Part shown: in pieces, positions 5,612 to 11,174 of the stretch | Layout: the number at the start of each line of letters is the position of its first letter | Numbering within the stretch: position 1 is the stretch's first letter | Assembly: GCA_937973935.1 (NCBI GenBank) | Contig: CALJJF010000009.1 | Span: 1-16,076, forward strand | Direction: 5' to 3' | Source of the DNA: MKRK01 sp001896915 | GTDB lineage: Bacteria > Bacillota > Clostridia > Oscillospirales > Acutalibacteraceae | DNA length: 16,076 nt | Notes under the pieces: generated by a model | The model's input: only the letters and a program-made list of their open reading frames with translations | What the model was told of the DNA's origin: nothing | Databases searched by the model: none | Made by a program: the position numbers and the translations under genes

Positions 5612-8185
5612 ATGGAAATACAGGACATTCACATCTATCGGGGCAGAAATATTTACAGCCACCATCCCGTTATGAAAATGGTAATTGACATTGGTGAATA
5701 CGGTGAAACACCTACCAAGGACATACCCGGGTTTCATGATTTGCTGTTGAAATCCTTTCCTGAGCTGAAGAGGAATTCTTGTGGTTTGGGCTATGAGGGA
5801 GGTTTTTTGGAAAGACTTTATGAAGGAACCTATCTCGGTCATGTGACCGAACACGTGATTTTAGATCTGCAGAATTCCTTAGGTTATGACGTGAAATACG
5901 GCAAAACCAGAATGATGAACGAAGGCTCGCTCTATTATATCATTTATCAATTTGAAAATGAAGTATGCGGTTTGGAATGTGGAAAAGCTGCTGTTTTTAT
6001 TCTGAATTGTTTTTTAAATAAGGAAGATATCGATATTGACGAGTTTTTGCGTTACTTAAAAAAGATATCTCTGGACGGTGAGCTGGGGCCCAGTACTTCA
6101 GCCATTGTAGAAGAAGCCAAAAAGCGGAATATCCCTGTGACCAGAATTGGTCACGAGAGCTTGATACGGCTGGGTTACGGCAAAAACAGCAGGCTCATAG
6201 AAGCGACCCTGACCGATGCGACTTCTTGTATTTCCGCCGATATATCTTCTAATAAACAGCTGACCAAAGCAATATTATATGATAACCAGATTCCCGTACC
6301 CTACGGCAAGGTAGTCTATTCGGAAATATCTGCGCTTATGGCAGCGAATCAAATCGGTGCTCCGGTGGTTATAAAGCCCTTCGACGGCAATCAAGGCAAA
6401 GGGGTACATCTCAATCTCTATAACAAAAAACAAATCCACGCCGCCTTTGCAGAAGCCTCTAAATACAGCAAAGGTGTGGTAGTAGAAGAATTTATCACTG
6501 GTAGGGATTATCGGGTTTTGGTGGTGGGAGACAGAGTTTGTGCGGTCGCCGAACGACTCCCGGCAATGGTGCACGGCGACGGCGTGCATAGCGTAAGGGA
6601 GCTGGTGGATATTGTGAACGCAGCACCGGAGCGGGGAGAGGATCACGAAAAGGCACTGACTAAAATCAAGCTGGATGATGACGCTCGGAAGGTGCTGAAA
6701 AAGAATGGGTTTGATCCTGAATATATCCCAGAACAAGATGAAATTATTGTCCTGCGGGAAAACGGCAACATCAGCACCGGGGGAACTGCGATTGACTGCA
6801 CCGACCGAATCCATCCCGAGAATTGTGATATTGCCGTGAGAGCTGCAAAGGCTATCGGGCTGGATGTGGCAGGGATTGATATTGTAACAAATGATATCGG
6901 TGAATCAATTTTAGAAAATGACGGCGCTATTGTCGAGGTCAATACGGCGCCGGGCATTCGAATGCACTTATACCCGAGTGTGGGGACCGCTCATAATGTG
7001 GCGAAGGACATTGTGGACCTCCTATTTCCTACGGAAGAGTCTGCACAATTTCCCATTGTCTCCGTGACCGGAACCAACGGAAAAACAACCACCGTAAGGG
7101 TAATCAGCCATGTGCTGTCATTGACCGGAAAAAACATCGGGTTTACCAGCACCAGCGGAACATTCATCAATGAAACCTGTATTTGCAAAGGGGACAATTC
7201 CGGTCCCCTGAGTGCAAGAGCACTTCTGACAAACAAAAAAATAGAGGGAGCAGTGCTGGAGACGGCAAGAGGAGGAATTGTCAGAGAGGGTCTCGGTTAT
7301 GATCTGGCGGATATCGGGGTTGTGACCAATATAGCAGAAGATCATCTGGGGACAGATTCGATTGATACTTTGGAGGATCTGGCATTTGTAAAGTCTTTGG
7401 TTGTGGAAGCGGTGAAAGACGACGGGTATGCTGTGTTGAACGCCGAGGATACCATGACACCGTATTTTTTGGAGCGTATCAAGGCAAAGCCGATCTTGTT
7501 CGGAACATTGTCATTTCCTGTTGATGATACAATCATCCATGTGTATGCGGACGAAGGACAAATTAAAATCAAAGACGGGAATTACATTCATAGCATTGTG
7601 GAGATCAAAAACATTCCCATCACCTGCAATGGTTCCATTGTCTGCAATATTCAAAATTGTTTGACAGCTGTCAGTGCGTTGTATGGATTGAAAGTACCCA
7701 CACAAATTATAAAAGAGGGGCTTGAGACGTTTGTTGATAATCAGGGCAGATTTCAACTGTATGAGCTGAATGGCAAAACCATCATGTTAGATTATGCCCA
7801 TAACAAAGCCGGGTTCGAACAGGCTCTGAATGCCATAAGCAGTTTTGATTATCGTCAATTGATCGGTGTTTTGGGAATGCCGGGAGACAGACCGGATGAG
7901 GCGATCCAGTCTTCCGGAGAGCTGTTCAGCCGGTGCTTTGACCGGATATATCTCAAAGAGGACGTAGATTTACGAGGAAGAAAACATGGGGAAGTTGCCG
8001 GGATTTTATATGATACTGTCACAAAAAATGGATATGACAAAGAAAAAATCGAAATTGTTTATCAAGAAATAGATGCGTTAAAAAAAGCAATGGAATTGTC
8101 GAATGAAAAGGATTTTATTGTTATCTTTTATGAAAAATTAGAGCCTTTGGTGGAATATATTGAAGAACAAAAGAGAAAAAAGTGA
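5612..8185 (+). CDS. cphA: Cyanophycin synthetase
   Basis: An 857-residue ATP-dependent ligase building multi-L-arginyl-poly-L-aspartate. It has three parts. The N-domain (about 1-160) carries HVTEH at 77-81. The ATP-grasp domain (about 205-480) has KPFDGNQGKG at 255-264 and metal ligands Glu442/Asn444 in EVNTAPG; it adds Asp to the backbone. The Mur-ligase-like domain (about 482-857) has P-loop GTNGKTTT at 487-494, AEDHLG at 575-580 and DYAHN at 727-731; it attaches Arg to the Asp side chain. Length and order match CphA1. The ribosome site AAGGGAG (5594-5600) lies inside the cphB 3' end and ATG 5612 directly follows the cphB stop, so the two are translationally coupled. The stop codon sits within the stem of the operon terminator. 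CphA2 (which uses beta-Asp-Arg directly) is less likely given the intact P-loop in the Mur domain. Confidence 0.97.
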   Translation: MEIQDIHIYRGRNIYSHHPVMKMVIDIGEYGETPTKDIPGFHDLLLKSFPELKRNSCGLGYEGGFLERLYEGTYLGHVTEHVILDLQNSLGYDVKYGKTRMMNEGSLYYIIYQFENEVCGLECGKAAVFILNCFLNKEDIDIDEFLRYLKKISLDGELGPSTSAIVEEAKKRNIPVTRIGHESLIRLGYGKNSRLIEATLTDATSCISADISSNKQLTKAILYDNQIPVPYGKVVYSEISALMAANQIGAPVVIKPFDGNQGKGVHLNLYNKKQIHAAFAEASKYSKGVVVEEFITGRDYRVLVVGDRVCAVAERLPAMVHGDGVHSVRELVDIVNAAPERGEDHEKALTKIKLDDDARKVLKKNGFDPEYIPEQDEIIVLRENGNISTGGTAIDCTDRIHPENCDIAVRAAKAIGLDVAGIDIVTNDIGESILENDGAIVEVNTAPGIRMHLYPSVGTAHNVAKDIVDLLFPTEESAQFPIVSVTGTNGKTTTVRVISHVLSLTGKNIGFTSTSGTFINETCICKGDNSGPLSARALLTNKKIEGAVLETARGGIVREGLGYDLADIGVVTNIAEDHLGTDSIDTLEDLAFVKSLVVEAVKDDGYAVLNAEDTMTPYFLERIKAKPILFGTLSFPVDDTIIHVYADEGQIKIKDGNYIHSIVEIKNIPITCNGSIVCNIQNCLTAVSALYGLKVPTQIIKEGLETFVDNQGRFQLYELNGKTIMLDYAHNKAGFEQALNAISSFDYRQLIGVLGMPGDRPDEAIQSSGELFSRCFDRIYLKEDVDLRGRKHGEVAGILYDTVTKNGYDKEKIEIVYQEIDALKKAMELSNEKDFIVIFYEKLEPLVEYIEEQKRKK

Positions 8186-8217
8186 TTATACAAACAGTAT
8201 AACCACTTTTTTCTTGT
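8176..8217 (+). terminator. Terminator of the cyanophycin operon
   Basis: A long stem (8176-8191 with 8197-8212, a single A-C mismatch at 8185/8203), a 5-nt loop and a T6 run (8207-8212) that forms the stem base. The cphA stop codon 8183-8185 is inside the stem. Its tail overlaps the -35 box of the pyrB promoter. Confidence 0.82.
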
Positions 8218-8242
8218 TATTTTCGATGGTTTCTGATAAAAT
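8214..8242 (+). promoter_or_regulatory. Promoter for pyrB-thioredoxin (extended -10)
   Basis: TTGTTA (8214-8219), 17-nt spacer, TAAAAT (8237-8242) preceded by TGA, an extended -10. Predicted start is near 8249, giving a leader of about 90 nt. Confidence 0.65.
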
Positions 8243-8248
8243 ATAAAG

Positions 8249-8339
8249 AAATCAGATAACATCAAGGATATACAGCGACAATGTGTCGCAAAGGTGTCAA
8301 TGTGTTTCCGAATATAGGATAAGAAGGTAGATTGCGAAT
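8249..8339 (+). promoter_or_regulatory. pyrB leader with small hairpin and a 13-codon reading frame
   Basis: A perfect 6-bp hairpin GCGACA/TGTCGC (8275-8289, loop ATG) with no U-tract. The ATG in its loop opens a 13-codon frame (8281-8322, encoding MCRKGVNVFPNIG) that ends just before the pyrB ribosome site GAAGG (8323-8327). AAGGA lies at 8264-8268. No PyrR-binding consensus is seen. Whether the leader frame is translated is unknown. Confidence 0.3.
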
Positions 8340-9398
8340 ATGGCTGTAAAGCATTTGATTGATTTGGACGAGTTTTCTCATGAGGAGCTCTTTAAAATTC
8401 TCAACATGGCAAATCTTATTATGAAAAATCCTGGGTATTACACGGACAGCTGTCACGGGAAGGTCATGGCCACTTTGTTTTATGAACACTCCACCAGAAC
8501 ACAGATGAGCTTCCAAACCGCAATGCTGCGGTTGGGCGGCACTGTGATCGGATTTGATAATCCGCTGAACTCATCGGTTTCAAAGGGTGAGAGCCTAAAG
8601 GACACGGTTCGTGTCATCAGTAATTATGCCGATCTCATCACCATGCGGCATGTTGACGAGGGGGCCGCCAAAGCCGCAGCGCTATACTCAAGAAGCCCCA
8701 TCATCAACGCCGGTGACGGCGGTCATTTACACCCCACCCAGACATTGACGGATATCGTGACCCTGTTAGAAACAAAGGGAACACTGGAAAATCTCACAAT
8801 AGGTCTTTGCGGTGACCTGAAAAACGGCAGGACCGTGCATTCATTGATCAAAGCAATGTCAAAATTCAATAACAACAAATTTGTACTGATTTCGACAAAG
8901 GAACTGACTGTTCCTGACTATATCAAGGCGATTCTGAAAAAGAACAATTGCCCATTTTCCGAATCCACCAGTCTGGCAGACGCCATTGGTGAGCTGGATG
9001 TATTGTATATGACAAGAATTCAGAAAGAACGTTTTTTGAGTGAAATCGATTACATCAATCAAAAGGGTGTATTTGTTCTTGATATGGAAAAACTAAATAA
9101 AGCAAAGAGCGACTTGAAGATTTTGCATCCGTTGCCAAGGGTGGATGAAATTGATATTGCCGTGGACGATGATCCAAGAGCGGTGTATTTTGATCAGACA
9201 GAATATGGAATGTATGCCAGAATGGCGTTGATATTGCATATTCTGGATTCTGACCATAAGCTGATCAATGACACCGGAGATGTTAATCCTGCTTTTACCT
9301 GTGAAAATGAAAAATGCATTACCAATAAAGAGATTTATCTGCCAAAGCTGACAAAGGCAGAAGAAAACAAACAGGTCTGTGCTTATTGCGAGCATTGA
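8340..9398 (+). CDS. pyrB: Aspartate carbamoyltransferase catalytic chain with fused C-terminal PyrI-like zinc knuckle
   Basis: A 352-residue enzyme condensing carbamoyl phosphate with aspartate, the first committed step of pyrimidine synthesis. Active-site motifs match aspartate, not ornithine, carbamoyltransferase: HSTRT (50-54), KGESLKDT (82-89), MRH (102-104), DGGHLHPTQ (126-134), DLKNGRTVH (159-167), MTRIQKER and HPLPRVDEI (263-271). The catalytic domain ends near residue 308. An extra tail of about 40 residues has Cys321-x4-Cys326-x20-Cys347-x2-Cys350, closely resembling the zinc site of the E. coli regulatory subunit (C-x4-C-x22-C-x2-C), but with no nucleotide-binding allosteric domain. 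The tail reads ENEKC-ITNKE and CAYCE, much like PyrI. A weak ribosome site, GAAGG, lies 12 nt before ATG 8340. It is cotranscribed with the thioredoxin gene 21 nt downstream. Confidence 0.94.
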   Translation: MAVKHLIDLDEFSHEELFKILNMANLIMKNPGYYTDSCHGKVMATLFYEHSTRTQMSFQTAMLRLGGTVIGFDNPLNSSVSKGESLKDTVRVISNYADLITMRHVDEGAAKAAALYSRSPIINAGDGGHLHPTQTLTDIVTLLETKGTLENLTIGLCGDLKNGRTVHSLIKAMSKFNNNKFVLISTKELTVPDYIKAILKKNNCPFSESTSLADAIGELDVLYMTRIQKERFLSEIDYINQKGVFVLDMEKLNKAKSDLKILHPLPRVDEIDIAVDDDPRAVYFDQTEYGMYARMALILHILDSDHKLINDTGDVNPAFTCENEKCITNKEIYLPKLTKAEENKQVCAYCEH

Positions 9399-9419
9399 CA
9401 AAAGAAAGGAATGTTAATT

Positions 9420-9728
9420 ATGAACTACTTAACAGAAAGCAATTTTAAAGAATTTATCGAAGCCAGTGAAAAGCCGGTATTGGTTGATTTCTGGGCGGAA
9501 TGGTGTGCGCCATGCAGAATGCTTGGTCCGATATTTGAAGAGATGAATGAAACCTATGGATCCGAGGCGGTTTTTGCAAAGGTGAATATCGATGAAGAAT
9601 CCTCATTGGCCATTGATCATTTTGTCCAAAGCATACCCACAGTGTTAATTTTTAAAGATGGTAAGGAAGCTGCCAGATTGATCGGTGTCCAACCCAAGGA
9701 TGAATACGTAAAATATATTACAGAATAA
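9420..9728 (+). CDS. Thioredoxin
   Basis: A 102-residue cytosolic thiol-disulfide oxidoreductase of single-domain size. The redox site is WCAPC (about residues 28-32), with Ala where classical thioredoxins have Gly, a common variant. The cis-proline loop SIPTVLIF is present further on. DFWAEWCAPC and VNIDEE are standard landmarks. The ribosome site AAAGGA (9405-9410) touches ATG 9411, so the in-frame ATG 9420 is the better start. It is the second gene of the pyrB unit, followed directly by a terminator. It might keep the four-Cys knuckle of the upstream PyrB reduced, but nothing in the sequence proves that; it could equally serve general redox metabolism. Confidence 0.93.
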   Translation: MNYLTESNFKEFIEASEKPVLVDFWAEWCAPCRMLGPIFEEMNETYGSEAVFAKVNIDEESSLAIDHFVQSIPTVLIFKDGKEAARLIGVQPKDEYVKYITE

Positions 9729-9733
9729 AAAAT

Positions 9734-9756
9734 GCTGCGGTGAACGCAGCTTTTTT
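9734..9756 (+). terminator. Terminator after thioredoxin
   Basis: Stem GCTGCG/CGCAGC (9734-9739, 9745-9750), loop GTGAA, then T6 (9751-9756); an A-run precedes the stem. Confidence 0.9.
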
Positions 9757-9869
9757 ATATCTATAAAAATAGGATGGACGGCAATCATGATTGATAGCAT
9801 CAAGTTCACTGTGTCCGAAGGAAGGAGCAAATCTATTGATTATGCATGAGTCCAGTTCATCTTACATAC

Positions 9870-9898
9870 TTGACTAGCCGGGTAAACTATGATACAAT
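9870..9898 (+). promoter_or_regulatory. Promoter in the thioredoxin-xerC gap (extended -10)
   Basis: TTGACT (9870-9875), 17-nt spacer, TACAAT (9893-9898) preceded by TGA. It is one of the best promoter matches in the window. Predicted start near 9905 falls within the inverted repeat 9895-9926. Confidence 0.65.
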
Positions 9899-9926
9899 TA
9901 TACAAAATGATTATTTTGTATAATTG
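9895..9926. repeat. Perfect inverted repeat, 14-bp arms, over the -10/start site (operator candidate)
   Basis: Arms 9895-9908 and 9913-9926 are exact reverse complements around GATT. The left arm overlaps the -10 box and covers the predicted start, a position typical of repressor operators. There is no U-tract, so a terminator is unlikely. Confidence 0.6.
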
Positions 9927-9939
9927 AGGGGATTCGATA

Positions 9940-10110
9940 TTGGGATTATTGCTGGTATGGGGTTCTGTGGTTGAGGCAATCCTGAAGCGACTTAACATAT
10001 GCATTACCGTTTCAAGCAACGAGTCAGCTCTTTCCACTGTTGCTGAATGCCGGAGTTGTTTCATGAGCGAATTTAAAAATATATTTTCCTTCATGATTTA
10101 TCATTGGTAA
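9940..10110 (+). CDS. Candidate small protein, TTG start, 56 residues, unrecognised
   Basis: I do not recognise this protein. A TTG at 9940 lies 8 nt after GAGGGG (9926-9931), downstream of a good promoter with an operator-like repeat, and the frame stays open to TAA 10108. The translation starts with a hydrophobic stretch (MGLLLVWGSVVEAILKRL), has three Cys (one as ECRSC) and ends in an aromatic tail. The gap of about 410 nt (9757-10167) otherwise holds a 20-codon frame at 9787-9849 with a weak ribosome site and nothing else clear. The promoter, ribosome site and start fit together, but the frame is short and could be chance or the remnant of a decayed gene. Confidence 0.3.
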   Translation: MGLLLVWGSVVEAILKRLNICITVSSNESALSTVAECRSCFMSEFKNIFSFMIYHW

Positions 10111-10167
10111 ATCGTTAAATCAGTTGATTCAATAAATTTCCCGGAAAATAATTTTGGAGTTGATATT

Positions 10168-11142
10168 ATGGATCATAAAGAAATATTTCTGTCTGCACCG
10201 CTGATCAAGGAATTTTTAACTTATACTGAGTCTATCAAAGGAAAATCCAAAAAAACGGTTGAAGAATATTTTCTGGATTTGCGTACATTTTTCCGATTTC
10301 TGAAACAAAATTACGGTCTTGTTCCCTCCTCTGCTGTATTTGAAGAAATAGACATCTCCGATATCGACATTGATTTTATCAAACGGATTTCGTTAGAGGA
10401 TGCATATTCCTTTCTTGTATACTGTAAAAATGAACGGGATAACAATGAAAAAACACGCGCTAGGAAAACATCCAGCCTGAAATCATTTTTTAAATATATT
10501 ACAAATAAAAAAGGGCTTCTGCATATCAACCCATTGCAGGAACTGGATTCTCCCAAAGCAAAAAAGTCTTTGCCGAAATATCTTACCTTGGAACAAAGCA
10601 TGAATTTATTAAATGCGGTAGAAGGTAAAAACAGCGAACGTGACTATGCTATCTTGACTCTTTTTCTCAATTGCGGCTTACGTTTGTCAGAGGTTTGCTC
10701 TTTGAATCTTGGAGATATCCGTAGCGACAATACCATGCGGGTCACCGGGAAAGGCAACAAAGAACGGATTGTTTATCTCAACGATGCTTGTCTGGATGCA
10801 ATAAAAAAATACCTGATCGTCAGAAAGGTTGACGGGGTCAAGGATAGGGACGCTCTTTTTTTGAGCTCCAGACTGTCCAGAATCAGCAACAAAACCATCC
10901 AGTACATCGTGTATACCTATCTTGAAAAGGCCGGTCTTGGTAATATGGGCTATTCGGTACATAAGCTGAGACACACCGCGGCAACGCTGATGTATCAACA
11001 CGGCAACGTGGATATTCGGGTGCTAAAAGACATACTGGGACACGAAAATCTGGGGACTACAGAAATATACACCCATTTGTCCAGTAAACAATTACAAGAT
11101 GCTTCCGGTAAAAATCCGCTGTCGAAAATCCGAAAAAAATAG
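10168..11142 (+). CDS. Tyrosine recombinase, XerC-like
   Basis: A 324-residue site-specific recombinase with all catalytic residues: Arg172 (CGLRLSE), Lys195 (TGKGNKER), His265 and Arg268 (HKLRHT), His292 (GHENLG) and nucleophile Tyr301 (EIYTH). The N-terminal SAM-like core-binding domain (about 10-115) ends before the catalytic domain (about 135-320). Size and motifs fit the chromosomal XerC/XerD class that resolves chromosome dimers, rather than phage integrases with extra arm-binding domains. GGAG (10156-10159) precedes ATG 10168 by 8 nt. Its likely partner XerD is encoded at the right edge. No mobile-element genes sit beside it. It could instead be an accessory recombinase with its own site. 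Confidence 0.88.
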   Translation: MDHKEIFLSAPLIKEFLTYTESIKGKSKKTVEEYFLDLRTFFRFLKQNYGLVPSSAVFEEIDISDIDIDFIKRISLEDAYSFLVYCKNERDNNEKTRARKTSSLKSFFKYITNKKGLLHINPLQELDSPKAKKSLPKYLTLEQSMNLLNAVEGKNSERDYAILTLFLNCGLRLSEVCSLNLGDIRSDNTMRVTGKGNKERIVYLNDACLDAIKKYLIVRKVDGVKDRDALFLSSRLSRISNKTIQYIVYTYLEKAGLGNMGYSVHKLRHTAATLMYQHGNVDIRVLKDILGHENLGTTEIYTHLSSKQLQDASGKNPLSKIRKK

Positions 11143-11172
11143 AGGATGCCGTTATTTTAAACGGCATCCTCT
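11141..11172. terminator. Bidirectional terminator between xerC-like gene and SGNH hydrolase gene
   Basis: A 13-bp perfect stem (11141-11153 with 11160-11172) and 6-nt loop ATTTTA. The minus-strand tail has a T7 run (opposite the A-run just left of the stem), so it works best for the hydrolase gene. The plus-strand tail GTTTAATATT is weaker. The stop codon of the recombinase gene (TAG 11140-11142) overlaps the stem. Confidence 0.85.
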
Positions 11173-11174
11173 GT

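Noticed and set aside
8249..8339. PyrR-type attenuator in the pyrB leader
   Set aside because: No PyrR-binding consensus and no terminator hairpin with a U-tract.
8340..9398. Ornithine carbamoyltransferase, which would have fitted the arginine theme
   Set aside because: DGGHLHPTQ, MTRIQKER and HPLPR are aspartate carbamoyltransferase motifs; OTC has HPCQ and HCLPR.
9787..9849. 20-codon frame with a weak ribosome site after the thioredoxin terminator
   Set aside because: Too short and no supporting promoter; may be a remnant.
9895..9926. dif/attachment site for the adjacent tyrosine recombinase
   Set aside because: Arms are inverted with a 4-bp centre and the TATAA ends face outward, opposite to dif-type sites with a 6-8 bp centre; an operator fits better.
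9840..10094. 84-codon frame on the minus strand of the thioredoxin-xerC gap
   Set aside because: No ribosome site before its ATG and it reads through the plus-strand promoter and operator repeat.
10124..10152. TTGATT-17-AATAAT promoter for the xerC-like gene
   Set aside because: The predicted start would fall at about 10159, on the ribosome site, leaving almost no leader.
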